From Armatimonadota bacterium (GTDB taxonomy: Bacteria > Armatimonadota > Fimbriimonadia > Fimbriimonadales > Fimbriimonadaceae), in the NCBI GenBank assembly GCA_023423495.1, contig JAFAFM010000340.1, positions 1-9,274 of the forward strand: 9,274 nt of DNA, given 5' to 3'. The number at the start of each line of letters is the position of its first letter. The stretch's first letter is position 1. Positions 1 through 8,516 of the stretch are shown here, in pieces. Made by a program: the position numbers and the translations under genes. The notes beneath the pieces were generated by a model. The model was not told the origin of the DNA, made no database searches, and saw only the letters and a program-made list of their open reading frames with translations.

Positions 1-22
1 GGACAGTATTGTATCAAACCGT

Positions 23-709
23 TCACTTCGGGAGAACCCAGATTCGATGCTTTCTCCAATGTCCGATGCATCGGAAGACATATCCAAAGATGTTGAGTAC
101 ATCTCGGTATAAGTCTACGACGGCGGCTAATTCTTCGCCGAGACGGCGTCTCGCCAAGAGCGAAGCAAGATCGTAAACCCAGTAGGTGAGATAAGCCGCA
201 TTGGCGATCAATCCGAACTGTGAATCTTCCCGTGAAATGGCTGCCCCCACCGAAAGCGCCGCAATCAGGGTGCTTGATGCGATCAGCGACAGGAAGTATT
301 GACCTAGAAAGCTGAAGTCCCTGCCGCACAGCATGGCGTAGATAAGCGCAAAGTACGGTCCGAAGCTTGCGAGCCAGATGGGCCATCCCGCGTGCTGCAG
401 AGGATTAAGGGCAAGTCCCACGCTCACCAGCAGGACGGGGAGCAGAATGGTCGAAACCAGCGCTTCTTTGGGCGTACGCCGAAGGAGAATTCGGACCATC
501 GCCAAGGCCAGGATAAGTCCCGCGAGGGGCACCCAACTGTACTTGGCCGGAAGCGCAATCGGACTGTAGGAGAACCCGAGCACCACCAGCAAGCTCAGGC
601 AGTGGAAGCTCGCTACCCGCTTGATGAAGTCCAACCGCACCATGTACGGTTGCTGCGTCACGTTGCCCGAAATTTCGATCGGATCGGGAATGTAGTTCGG
701 GACGTACAT
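23..709 (-). CDS. Bax inhibitor-1 (BI-1/YccA/TMBIM)-like integral membrane protein
   Basis: The 228-residue protein has about seven hydrophobic helices (roughly residues 32-51, 57-76, 82-101, 110-128, 134-158, 165-186 and 195-214) and no signal peptide. Length and topology match the BI-1 family. Three local signatures support this: GRDFSFLGQYF at 129-139 resembles the YccA-type segment before helix 5; a YD pair ends helix 6 (D180); and AAVVDLYRDVLNIF at 195-208 matches the family's C-terminal 'LYLDIINLF' motif (D203). D180 and D203 are 23 residues apart, close to the aspartate pair that gates the Bacillus calcium-leak homologue YetJ. The C-terminus is basic. Family members leak calcium or, as E. 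coli YccA, modulate the FtsH membrane protease; the role here is unknown. The ATG lies 17 bases after the peptidase stop, so the two genes are probably cotranscribed. No clear Shine-Dalgarno is seen. Assignment is by motif reading only, with no alignment. Confidence 0.75.
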   Translation of the reverse strand: MYVPNYIPDPIEISGNVTQQPYMVRLDFIKRVASFHCLSLLVVLGFSYSPIALPAKYSWVPLAGLILALAMVRILLRRTPKEALVSTILLPVLLVSVGLALNPLQHAGWPIWLASFGPYFALIYAMLCGRDFSFLGQYFLSLIASSTLIAALSVGAAISREDSQFGLIANAAYLTYWVYDLASLLARRRLGEELAAVVDLYRDVLNIFGYVFRCIGHWRKHRIWVLPK

Positions 710-726
710 GCTCTATTCAGGATAGA

Positions 727-3468
727 TCATTGGCCTGGCGACACCACTTGTGGAGTTGCCAAATCCAATCCGGCAATCTGCTTCAAGATCGCATCCTTGT
801 CGCCGACCAGAACAATTAACGCACGGTTCAACGGGAGGGCTTCGGAGGCAAGCTTATTGAGATCGTCCGGCGTCACGCTGTAAAACTTTTGGAGTTCGGC
901 ACCAAGCTGGTCGAATGGAATTCCATTCTCGCGGAACGCGATGGCGGTTCCCACGATGCCTTGCCGGGTTCCGAAAGCGTTCACAAAGTCCACACGAATC
1001 GTATTTCGTGCTTTGGAAGCCTCTTCAGCAGTGAAGTTTCCAGCCGTGGCGTTTTTAATCTCCGCCAAGATTTCCTTGACCGAAGCTCCCGTAACGTCGG
1101 CCCTCACAGATGTCGAAGCGTAGGTGAAGCTCACGGGTCTGGAGAAGGAGTAAGCGAGTCCGGCTCCGTACGTGTATCCCTTATCCTCCCGGAGGTTCCT
1201 ATTCAATCGACTCGTGAACGTTCCCCCAAAAGCAACACCCAGCGCACTCAACCCATATCTGTCCGGGGACGTATAGGGCACTGTTGGCATCATCACCTGA
1301 ATGACCGTCTGCACGGCATCCGGCCGATCCACGATCACCACTCGCTGCGCGTTGGATGAAACTTCGGAGAAAGTTGGGGCGGGTTCTGGCGTGGGAGCTT
1401 TAAGCCACTTCCCGAAACGCTTGTCCAGTTCAGTTTTCAGCTGGGCGCTCGACAGACTGCCGCACGCAAAGATCGTGGCCTGGGACGGACTGATGGATCG
1501 GTAAGCCTGACGGACATCGGCAAGGGTCAACGCCCGCACGGTCGGAGTGCTTCCGGAAACGGGCCGTGAGTACGGATGATTTGGTCCGAAAAACTCTCGA
1601 TTTGCAACCTTCGAGGCCACGGTTTCAGGATCATCGTTCTCCATCGCCAGCGCCTCAAGCTGCAAGTCCTTAACCCGCTTCCAGTCCTCCGCATTCATTC
1701 TTGGCCGGATGACCGCATCCGCCATCAAGTCCAAGGCAGGCGTGAACTTTGCACTGAGGCAACTCAGTTGGACGGTGACTCCGCGCTGGTCGGCACCTGT
1801 CCCAAGTTGAGCGCCCAAGTTGTCCACCGCATCCGAAAACTGGCTTGCATTTCGGTTGCCAGCGCTCTCGTCGAGCATATCGGCCATCAAATTCATTCGA
1901 CCCGCCTTGCTAGAGGGGTCGGCCGCCGCCCCGCGGTTGAATCGGGCCGCCAAGGTGATTAAGGGCAGATCCGACTTTCGCCAGTAGAACACCTTGATCC
2001 CGTTCGCCAATGTGAAGGACGTCGGCAGCGGGAAATTAAAGGCCTGCATCTCCCCGATTGGAGGCTTCTGGTCGCGTGGATTTTGCAACGGCGGCATCGA
2101 CGGCTCAATCTTTCGGTGCACCCTCAACACTTGGCTGCGGTTTTCTTCCGCTTGCTTGGCGGGCACCACTCGTAAAATCAGCCGTTTCTTCAGATCCAAA
2201 ACTTTGCTTGCTGTGGTCCGGATGGCTCGCGGAGTCACCGCGTGGAACATCTGCCGCTCGTTGGCGAACGAGTTGGGATTGCCGAAATAGAACTCGAACT
2301 CGTTCAGCCGGTCCGCTTTGTTCTGCAGGGACTGTAGGCTGCTGAAGGCAAAGTAATCCACCTGTGCAAGCTGACGCTGGAGTTCCGCCTGGGTTGGACC
2401 ATCCTTGACAAACTTGGAGATCACCTGATCGATGGCTGACTCTAGTCGGGCGATGGGCACATTTTCTCGAGCCGTCGCATCGATGATGAAATTTGAACCT
2501 AGCAGGAGCGGATTTTGGATGGCGGAAACATCTGACGCAAGCGCCTTTTCCACCACGACGCTTTGATAAAGTCGACTAGTAAACCCCCCGGAAAGCAGAG
2601 CTGCCGCGAGACGCATCTCCACATCTCCGGGCTTGTACGCCGCCGGGCTGTGCCAAACCATGATGACCTTGCTCGCCTGGACGTTGTCATTCATGGTCTG
2701 GCGCTTCACGCCTCGAAACGCAAGCGGCGGCACGCGCTTCCGAGAGATGTCTTTTCCCTTGGGCAGGGTTCCGAAAAGCTTGGCGATGAGCGGCTTCACC
2801 TCTTGAGAATTGAAGTCACCCGCGATGACCAAGCTGGCGTTATTGGGAACGTAGAAGGTGTTGAAGAATCCCTTGACGTTAGCGACGGTTCCGTTATCCA
2901 AGTCGGACATCGATCCGATGACGCTCGTGTGGTAAGGGTGGCCGGGCGGAAACATCAAGCCCGGAATCGCTTCGTAGGCTCGTCCGTAGGGAGCGTTGTC
3001 CACTCCTTGCCGACGCTCATTCTTAACGACTTCGCGCTGCAAGTCCAGCTTCTTCTGGTCCATTGCATCGTCGAGGGCTTCGAGACGGTCAGCCTCAAGC
3101 CAGAGGAGGATCGGGAGCAAATTGGAAGGTCCGGACTCGAAGTAGTTCGTGCGGTCTTCGGTGGTGCTGGCGTTATTGTTTCCGCCATGCTCCTCCATGA
3201 TGGTATCGAACTCACCGTTCTTGACCCGGTTGGTTCCCATGAACATCAGGTGCTCGAAGAGGTGAGCGAAGCCGCTACGTCGAGGAGCTTCATCCTTTGA
3301 ACCGACCTTGTACCAAATGTTGACCGCAACCAGTGGCTGAGAATGGTCCTCGTGTAGGATCACGGTCATCCCATTCGGCAGCTTGTACTTTTCGACTTTT
3401 AGCGACTGTCCAGCCGCACAAACGGAAATTCCAAGTACAACAGTAAGGGCGAGTCCGCGAAGCATCAC
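727..3468 (-). CDS. Secreted tandem-domain M16 (pitrilysin/insulinase) zinc metallopeptidase
   Basis: This 913-residue protein begins with a Sec signal peptide (about residues 1-20, ending near CAAG/QSL; there is no proper lipobox around C17), so it should act in the periplasm or envelope. Domain 1 (about 24-450) carries the inverted zinc motif HLFEH at 69-73 and the downstream acidic ligand in VVKNERR (E151), the spacing usual for M16. Domain 2 (about 475-900) has the same fold signature but the equivalent of HxxEH is NLMAD at 526-530, so it cannot bind zinc. It keeps the R/Y motif (R760, Y767 in LREDKGYTYG) that helps hold substrate. One protein thus joins the active and inactive halves that other bacteria often encode as two genes. 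Such peptidases form a clamshell and degrade peptides or small unfolded proteins. The start is either GTG at 3468 or the next codon, ATG at 3465; neither has a good Shine-Dalgarno. The substrate is unknown. Confidence 0.93.
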   Translation of the reverse strand: MMLRGLALTVVLGISVCAAGQSLKVEKYKLPNGMTVILHEDHSQPLVAVNIWYKVGSKDEAPRRSGFAHLFEHLMFMGTNRVKNGEFDTIMEEHGGNNNASTTEDRTNYFESGPSNLLPILLWLEADRLEALDDAMDQKKLDLQREVVKNERRQGVDNAPYGRAYEAIPGLMFPPGHPYHTSVIGSMSDLDNGTVANVKGFFNTFYVPNNASLVIAGDFNSQEVKPLIAKLFGTLPKGKDISRKRVPPLAFRGVKRQTMNDNVQASKVIMVWHSPAAYKPGDVEMRLAAALLSGGFTSRLYQSVVVEKALASDVSAIQNPLLLGSNFIIDATARENVPIARLESAIDQVISKFVKDGPTQAELQRQLAQVDYFAFSSLQSLQNKADRLNEFEFYFGNPNSFANERQMFHAVTPRAIRTTASKVLDLKKRLILRVVPAKQAEENRSQVLRVHRKIEPSMPPLQNPRDQKPPIGEMQAFNFPLPTSFTLANGIKVFYWRKSDLPLITLAARFNRGAAADPSSKAGRMNLMADMLDESAGNRNASQFSDAVDNLGAQLGTGADQRGVTVQLSCLSAKFTPALDLMADAVIRPRMNAEDWKRVKDLQLEALAMENDDPETVASKVANREFFGPNHPYSRPVSGSTPTVRALTLADVRQAYRSISPSQATIFACGSLSSAQLKTELDKRFGKWLKAPTPEPAPTFSEVSSNAQRVVIVDRPDAVQTVIQVMMPTVPYTSPDRYGLSALGVAFGGTFTSRLNRNLREDKGYTYGAGLAYSFSRPVSFTYASTSVRADVTGASVKEILAEIKNATAGNFTAEEASKARNTIRVDFVNAFGTRQGIVGTAIAFRENGIPFDQLGAELQKFYSVTPDDLNKLASEALPLNRALIVLVGDKDAILKQIAGLDLATPQVVSPGQ

Positions 3469-3552
3469 TTAGATATTCTGACGGCCTGCGAAAAGGTTCC
3501 CGCCGATTAAGTGACCGAATTCGGAGGCTGGTCGTAAGAACCAACATAACTT
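3469..3552. promoter_or_regulatory. Divergent intergenic region between peptidase and efflux operon
   Basis: These 84 bases must carry or border the promoters of both the leftward peptidase unit and the rightward efflux cluster, whose first codons flank it. It contains a perfect 10-base palindrome, CCGAATTCGG, at 3515-3524, near the middle, which could be part of an operator. I cannot find convincing -35/-10 pairs on either strand. A GGAGG at 3523-3527 lies 25 bases before the adaptor ATG, too far to be its ribosome binding site. No regulator gene is adjacent within the window. Confidence 0.45.
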
Positions 3553-5142
3553 ATGAAACGAGCGATTTTTTGGGGTGCCCCTTTGGCGCTCCTATTAGGT
3601 CTTGTCGCCTGGAGGCTCTCCACCGAAAGAGCAGATGCCCAGGAAACCGCCACTCAAGCCGCCTCTAGGCGAAATGCACCCCAAGCCGCAGATCTCATTA
3701 CCGCGGGGCCAGCGACCCTACAAACGTTCATCGAGTCGGTGGGAACCGCCGAATCGCCCTTTAAGGTCGACATTTCGGCGAAAGCCAGCGGCCGCATCGA
3801 AACTCTTAGCCTGCGTGAGGGTGATCCAGTCCGTAAGGGAGACATCGTCGCCCAACTGAATCCGAGCGACTTGGGAGGCCAACTGCTCCAGCAGCAGGCG
3901 GCGCTCGCTGAGGCGCGCGCACGTTTGGCCGAAGCACAAATCAGTAAATCCGCCAATGACATCTCGTTGGAAGGTGGGTATTCCCAGCAGGAAGCCAACC
4001 TCTTGACAGCTAAGGCGGAACTCGAACAGGCTCAGCAATCCTACGAAGCCCAAATCGCCGATGCAAAGTCCCGGGTAGTCGATGCCACTTCTCGCGTTGC
4101 GGCGGCCGAGAGTGACGTCCGAAACAACCAAGCTCGAGTTGCCGCGGCAAAAGCGGATGCGGACAACGCCAAGCAGCGATACGAGAGGTTCACCAAACTT
4201 CTCGCCGAAGGCTACATTGCGGGCCAGCTGGTCGATGACGCTCGTGCCAACCTTACGGTCGCCGAAAAGGCCGTCGATGTCGCCAATGCCCAGTTGGATG
4301 GATCACGCTCGGCTCTGGAGTCGGCAAAAGCCAATTTAAATTCGGCCAACCAACAGTTCGCGATCGCCAAGAATCGGGCTTCTGCCAGCGTTAAAACGGC
4401 ACGGGCGAGAGTAGATCTGGCTCAATCGGCATTGAGAGTCGCCAAGGCAAACAGGTCCGGCACGAAAGCGTATGAAGCAAATCTGAAAGCATTGGAGGCA
4501 AGTGTTCGAGCCGCGCAAGCTCAAGTGGACCAAGCAGCGGCCAAGCGCCAGGACATGACGCTTCGGTCCTCCATCGACGGAATCGTGACGGCACGCAACG
4601 CCGACCCGGGGAGCTTGGCGACGCCGGGACAAACTCTCCTGACCATCCAATCCTTGGACTGGCTGCTAATCGAGGGTTCTATGCCCGTGGAGCACGCATC
4701 GAAAGTCTTTGCCGGCCAAAGCGTCCAGCTAAAATTTGATGGATATCCGGGTCGAACTTGGAGTGGCCGTATCACCCATATCAACCCTGCCGCGGACCGC
4801 CAAACTCGGCAATTCAGATTCCAAGTTAGATTGGAGAATCAGGACGGGTCCCTCCGGCCGGGCATGTTCGCCCAGATTCTGATACCTCTCGCGCGCGTCC
4901 CGGTGGCGATTGCGATTCCCAAGACGGCGTTGAATGAGCAGGGCGGTAAGCACACCGTTCGAGTGGTGGATGAGAAAGGAGAAGTGCAGGTCCAAGACGT
5001 CGTACTTGGCCAATCCAATGAAAAGATCGTGGAGATCAAATCAGGATTAACGGCTGGCGACAAGGTCGTGGCACTCTCCTACTCCACCCTGCGAGAAGGT
5101 CAGAAGGTTGGGATGGGCGGCGAAGGTAAAGGCAAGTCGTGA
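3553..5142 (+). CDS. RND efflux periplasmic adaptor (membrane fusion protein, HlyD/AcrA type) with extended hairpin
   Basis: The 529-residue adaptor links the inner-membrane pump to the outer-membrane channel. Residues 1-29 form an N-terminal hydrophobic export segment (possible cleavage at ADA/QE; no lipid-attachment Cys). The first lipoyl half spans about 74-107 (KASGRIETLSLREGDPVRKGD). A very long alanine-rich coiled coil covers about 108-335. The second lipoyl half is about 336-368 (SSIDGIVTARNADPGSLATPGQ), followed by beta-barrel and membrane-proximal domains to the end. The channel-docking tip motif is visible at 209-230: R209, Y210, L217, G220, I222, D229, A230, like AcrA's RYxxL...ISxxxxDxA. 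AcrA-type adaptors have about 370-450 residues; the excess here is in the hairpin. The ATG at 3553 is forced, because an in-frame TAA lies at 3547-3549. No Shine-Dalgarno is seen at normal spacing. The stop overlaps the start of the transporter by four bases. Confidence 0.95.
   Translation: MKRAIFWGAPLALLLGLVAWRLSTERADAQETATQAASRRNAPQAADLITAGPATLQTFIESVGTAESPFKVDISAKASGRIETLSLREGDPVRKGDIVAQLNPSDLGGQLLQQQAALAEARARLAEAQISKSANDISLEGGYSQQEANLLTAKAELEQAQQSYEAQIADAKSRVVDATSRVAAAESDVRNNQARVAAAKADADNAKQRYERFTKLLAEGYIAGQLVDDARANLTVAEKAVDVANAQLDGSRSALESAKANLNSANQQFAIAKNRASASVKTARARVDLAQSALRVAKANRSGTKAYEANLKALEASVRAAQAQVDQAAAKRQDMTLRSSIDGIVTARNADPGSLATPGQTLLTIQSLDWLLIEGSMPVEHASKVFAGQSVQLKFDGYPGRTWSGRITHINPAADRQTRQFRFQVRLENQDGSLRPGMFAQILIPLARVPVAIAIPKTALNEQGGKHTVRVVDEKGEVQVQDVVLGQSNEKIVEIKSGLTAGDKVVALSYSTLREGQKVGMGGEGKGKS
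5128..5142 (+). promoter_or_regulatory. GTGA start/stop overlap with AAAGG ribosome binding site
   Basis: The transporter starts with GTG at 5139-5141, whose last two bases are shared with the adaptor TGA stop (5140-5142). AAAGG at 5128-5132 sits six bases upstream, a reasonable Shine-Dalgarno and the best one in the window. The reading MNIARFSVTRPVAV after this GTG matches the usual N-terminus of RND pumps (short amphipathic start, 'F..RPV', then TM1), which fixes the start. The arrangement implies translational coupling of adaptor and pump. Confidence 0.8.
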
Positions 5143-8100
5143 ACATTGCCCGTTTTTCGGTAACTCGGCCAGTCGCGGTAACGACGCGCATCGCGGCCCT
5201 CACTTTGCTGGGAATTGTATGTCTTTTTCGGCTGCCGATCGATCTGTTGCCGAAGGTCGACATCCCGACGGTCGTCGTCAACACCCAGTGGCCAAATACA
5301 GGGCCGGAAGAGATCGAGACACAACTTACGCGTCCGATCGAACAGGCGGTTTCCTCCGTTCCCGGTCTTTACAACGTCAGCTCTACTTCGCAGTTAGGCC
5401 AATCTTCCGTACGTGTCCAGTTGGATTACGGGGTGGATATCGACCAGGCCGCAAGCGACGTGCTTCAGTTTGTCCAGCGGGCAGCAAGAACATTTCCGAA
5501 CGATCCCAACATCCAGAATCCGATCGTTTTCAAGTTCGATCCTTCGACGTTGCCGGTGCTTATTTATGGCGTTTCCGGAATCGAGGATCCGATCAAGCTT
5601 CGCACGCTGATCGACAATGAAATTTCTCCCATCTTGGAATCTGCGGGTGGCATCGCCCAAGTCAACGTGACCGGTGGTCAAGAGCGGGCCATTCTGGTTG
5701 AAGTCGATCCAATAAAGCTTGAAGCGTACGGACTCAACCTCTCGGACATCGTTCGTCGGTTGGAGGCAGAAAACATTACCGTTCCGGCGGGAATCGCCGA
5801 GGACGGGGGCAAGGAATACTCCATCCGGAGCATTGGTTACTTCACCTCGCTTGAAGACGCCAAGCTGATGCCGATTGGCTCTTTTAATGGCCGAAATCTC
5901 GTTTTGGGCGAAGTCGCCCAAATCCGCGACGCAAGCCAGGAGCAACGCGTCTTCACCCGGCTCAATGGCGCCCCCAGCGTCGCAGTTTCTGTGACCAAGC
6001 AAAGCGGCGCAAACACGGTTGAGGCGGTCGCGAATGTCGAAGCGAAGGTCCGCGAGATCGAACAGCGTTATCCCGATCTGAAGTTCGGAAAGGCTTACGA
6101 CCAATCGGGCTTCATCGAGAAATCGATTGTGGAGTTGCAGGAAACGGCGATGATAGGGGGAATCCTTGCGATCCTCGTCATCATGTTCTTCCTCCGGAGC
6201 GTGCGAAGCACGATGGTCGTAGCGCTATCCATCCCGATTTCCATCATCAGCACTTTCGCCCTGATGTACTTCCTGGGATTTACCCTGAATACGATTTCGT
6301 TAAGCGGCTTGGCGTTGGCCACAGGGCTGATCGTGGACGATGCAATCGTTGTTCTCGAGAACATCTTCCGGCACATCGAGCGCGATGGGCGGAAAGCGCC
6401 CGAGGCTGCAGTAACGGGCACTCAAGAAATCATGTCCGCCGTCATGGCGTCCACGTTTACAGTCATGGTGGTCTTTTTGCCCCTGCTACTTATCCAAGGA
6501 CAGTCTGGACAAACCTTTACTCAGTTCGCGCTCGTCGTTATCTTCTCAATTGCGGTCTCTCTGCTCGACGCGGTGACCGTCGTACCGATGCTTGCTTCGC
6601 GCGTCATTCGGGAAGAAGAGGTGGAAGAAGAAGCCCATCCCGAGCTCCGCCAACTCCGCGGCAAGAAGATCGGGCCCATCACGCGTGTTTTCGACGCCGT
6701 CGGCAGGTTCTTCAACCGAATGGACGAGGCCTACCACGACCGCCTTGCGTGGGCGATCAAACACCGGTGGTTCGTCTTGGGTGGAGCCTTGGCACTAACA
6801 CTCGTCGTGCTTCCGCTCGTGCCGATCATCGGAACTGAGACTTTGCCGAAGACTGATACTGGAGATTTCACGGTAAGGGTGAGAACGCCCATCGCCACGG
6901 AGTTGGATACCACATACGCGAAGATGATGGAGGTCGAAAAGATCCTTCTCGCTGAGCCATCGGTAGAGACGGTTTTGCTTGCCGCGGGCGCCAACTTTAG
7001 CATCCGGGGAACTACGGGGTCCGATCGTTCCAACGAGGGTTCGGCCACGATCCGTTTGAAGGAGAACCGCCGCGTTCCAACCGAAGAGGTCATTCGAAAT
7101 CTTCAGCGGAAAATCGGAGCGATTGGCGGAGTCCGGGCGACCGCTCAACCCTACGATCTCGTGGCGAATAGCCTCGCCGGGAACAACCAGGGCGTACAGG
7201 TGGACATCTTCGGTGCGGATATGGACCAAATCCTGGCCCAGGCACGTGAAGTCCAAGAAGTCCTGCAGGATGTGGCTGGCTTGGAAGGCTTGGACCTCTC
7301 GATTCAAGATGCAAATCCCGAATTGCAGTGGAAGGTCGACCGGCAAAAAGCGGCCCAACTGGGAGTTTCCTTCGCGGAGGCCGCACGAGCAATCGGCATC
7401 AGCACCACTGGCGCCCTCTCCACCTACTTCCAGGAAGGTGGATTCCAATATCCGATCTACGTTCAGGTACCGCAGGATAAGCGGCGGTCGATCGAGAGCC
7501 TGCGGGACCTGCCCGTCAAGACCATCCCTGGCGACCCGCCCCGCCAAATCACGCTCGGACAGATTGCCGAGCCCGAAATTGGAGCTGGCCCGAACCAGAT
7601 CACGCGATTGAACCGGCAACGTTACGTTTCGGTGAGCGGCCGCGTGGTGGATCGCTCGGAGAGCGCCGTCCAGGAAGACATCACAAATGCCTTGTCCAAA
7701 GTGGAGTTTAGCGATGGCATGTACTGGTCGTTCGGCGATCAGCAGTTGAGGCGTCAACGAGAATTCAGCGGACTCGGATTTAGCGTACTGCTGGCGATCG
7801 CGCTCATCTACATGCTGCTGGCGACGCAGTTCGAGTCGTTCGTCTATCCGCTCATCATTTTGTGTTCGGTGCCGCTCTGTGCGGTGGGCGTTGTCCTCGC
7901 CCTCTTCCTCACCGACCGTGCGTTCAGCTTGACCGCATATGTCGGCATTCTCATGCTAATCGGCATTGTCGTGAAGAACGGAATACTGCTTGTGGACTAC
8001 ACCAACCAGCTTCGGAGCAAGGGGATGGGCAGGGATGACGCTATTCTGCGAGCATCTCCCACGCGGCTTCGCCCGATCCTGATGACGTCCCTGTGTGCGA

Positions 8101-8366
8101 GTTTGGGAATGCTGCCGCTTGCGTTAGGGCTGGGGGCTTCTTCTGAACTTCAAGCTCCTCTGGCGACCGCCGTGGTAGGTGGGTTGGCAACATCCACGTT
8201 CTTAACCCTCTTCGTCGTTCCTGTGGTGTACACATTCTTCGACGACCTGGCCCGCAAGCTGCGGAAAGACTCTCGCGACCTTGCCCATGCCGAGTTGGTC
8301 GAGCCAAGCGTTGCCGCATTGGGTGGCGAGGATCCGGAAGAAGAAGTAACGGGCGCCAGGGATTAG
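5139..8366 (+). CDS. RND-type inner-membrane efflux transporter, HAE-1 class (AcrB/MdtB-like)
   Basis: The 1075-residue proton antiporter is the pump of the tripartite system, close to AcrB's 1049 residues. TM1 is at about 14-31, the first periplasmic porter loop at about 35-330, TM2-TM6 at about 332-488, a charged cytoplasmic linker at about 489-540 (rich in EEE, with RQLRGKK), TM7 at about 543-562, the second porter loop at about 565-870, and TM8-TM12 from about 876 to 1035. The proton-relay residues are all present: D400 and D401 in GLIVDDAIVVLEN (AcrB D407/D408), K946 in VVKNGILLVDY (K940), and R976 and T983 in RLRPILMTS (R971, T978). The VDDAIVVLEN form of TM4 places it with hydrophobic/amphiphilic drug exporters rather than heavy-metal pumps. 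The C-terminal tail is acidic (EDPEEE). The reading frame is intact. Drug, lipid or solvent export is possible; the true substrate cannot be read from sequence. Confidence 0.97.
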   Translation: MNIARFSVTRPVAVTTRIAALTLLGIVCLFRLPIDLLPKVDIPTVVVNTQWPNTGPEEIETQLTRPIEQAVSSVPGLYNVSSTSQLGQSSVRVQLDYGVDIDQAASDVLQFVQRAARTFPNDPNIQNPIVFKFDPSTLPVLIYGVSGIEDPIKLRTLIDNEISPILESAGGIAQVNVTGGQERAILVEVDPIKLEAYGLNLSDIVRRLEAENITVPAGIAEDGGKEYSIRSIGYFTSLEDAKLMPIGSFNGRNLVLGEVAQIRDASQEQRVFTRLNGAPSVAVSVTKQSGANTVEAVANVEAKVREIEQRYPDLKFGKAYDQSGFIEKSIVELQETAMIGGILAILVIMFFLRSVRSTMVVALSIPISIISTFALMYFLGFTLNTISLSGLALATGLIVDDAIVVLENIFRHIERDGRKAPEAAVTGTQEIMSAVMASTFTVMVVFLPLLLIQGQSGQTFTQFALVVIFSIAVSLLDAVTVVPMLASRVIREEEVEEEAHPELRQLRGKKIGPITRVFDAVGRFFNRMDEAYHDRLAWAIKHRWFVLGGALALTLVVLPLVPIIGTETLPKTDTGDFTVRVRTPIATELDTTYAKMMEVEKILLAEPSVETVLLAAGANFSIRGTTGSDRSNEGSATIRLKENRRVPTEEVIRNLQRKIGAIGGVRATAQPYDLVANSLAGNNQGVQVDIFGADMDQILAQAREVQEVLQDVAGLEGLDLSIQDANPELQWKVDRQKAAQLGVSFAEAARAIGISTTGALSTYFQEGGFQYPIYVQVPQDKRRSIESLRDLPVKTIPGDPPRQITLGQIAEPEIGAGPNQITRLNRQRYVSVSGRVVDRSESAVQEDITNALSKVEFSDGMYWSFGDQQLRRQREFSGLGFSVLLAIALIYMLLATQFESFVYPLIILCSVPLCAVGVVLALFLTDRAFSLTAYVGILMLIGIVVKNGILLVDYTNQLRSKGMGRDDAILRASPTRLRPILMTSLCASLGMLPLALGLGASSELQAPLATAVVGGLATSTFLTLFVVPVVYTFFDDLARKLRKDSRDLAHAELVEPSVAALGGEDPEEEVTGARD

Positions 8367-8382
8367 CGAGAAAGTCTGGAAG

Positions 8383-8459
8383 TGGTCGGGATGACTGGAT
8401 TCGAACCAGCGACCTCTGCGTCCCGAACGCAGCGCTCTACCAAGCTGAGCCACATCCCG
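8383..8459 (-). tRNA. trnP: tRNA-Pro (anticodon CGG)
   Basis: Read on the minus strand, the 77 bases fold as a full cloverleaf. The acceptor is CGGGATG (8459-8453) paired with CATCCCG (8393-8387), with discriminator A at 8386 and CCA encoded at 8385-8383. The D arm contains GGCTCAGCTTGGTAGAGC, the anticodon stem is CTGCG/CGCAG around loop TTCGGGA, and the T arm contains GGTTCGAATCC. The anticodon CGG is at 8425-8423 and reads proline codon CCG. A C1-G72 first pair is typical of bacterial tRNA-Pro. The gene lies antisense in the gap between the pump and the outer-membrane channel. No clear terminator follows it on the minus strand; 16 bases separate it from the pump stop codon. Confidence 0.97.
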
Positions 8460-8493
8460 AATGAAGGAGAATAGTTTACCAGCACAGGCAATT

Positions 8494-8503
8494 TAGGGCC
8501 CTA
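8494..8503. repeat. 10-base palindrome TAGGGCCCTA
   Basis: This perfect self-complementary sequence lies 34 bases upstream of the tRNA 5' end and 53 bases before the TolC-type start. It has no loop, so it is a better candidate for a protein-binding site than an RNA hairpin. It could also be chance in GC-rich DNA. Confidence 0.35.
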
Positions 8504-8516
8504 CTTTCCCTGGAAA

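Noticed and set aside
392..883. 163-codon plus-strand frame across the BI-1-like and peptidase gene boundary
   Set aside because: It overlaps two genes with recognisable protein motifs on the other strand and shows no family resemblance itself.
2563..3300. 245-codon open frame opposite the M16 catalytic domain
   Set aside because: The opposite strand encodes the intact zinc site and conserved flanks, so this frame is a shadow.
5394..6104. 236-codon open frame antisense to the pump's first porter domain
   Set aside because: It is a shadow of the real pump frame, with no recognisable motif or start signal.
6795..7757. 320-codon open frame antisense to the RND pump
   Set aside because: It lies wholly opposite a clearly conserved coding sequence, has low-complexity-like composition and no recognisable domain. 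It follows from codon bias on the other strand.
8202..8453. Minus-strand open frame beginning MAQLGRALRSGRRGRWFESS
   Set aside because: Its N-terminal part is a translation of the tRNA-Pro gene and the rest is antisense to the pump. This is a common spurious protein in annotations.
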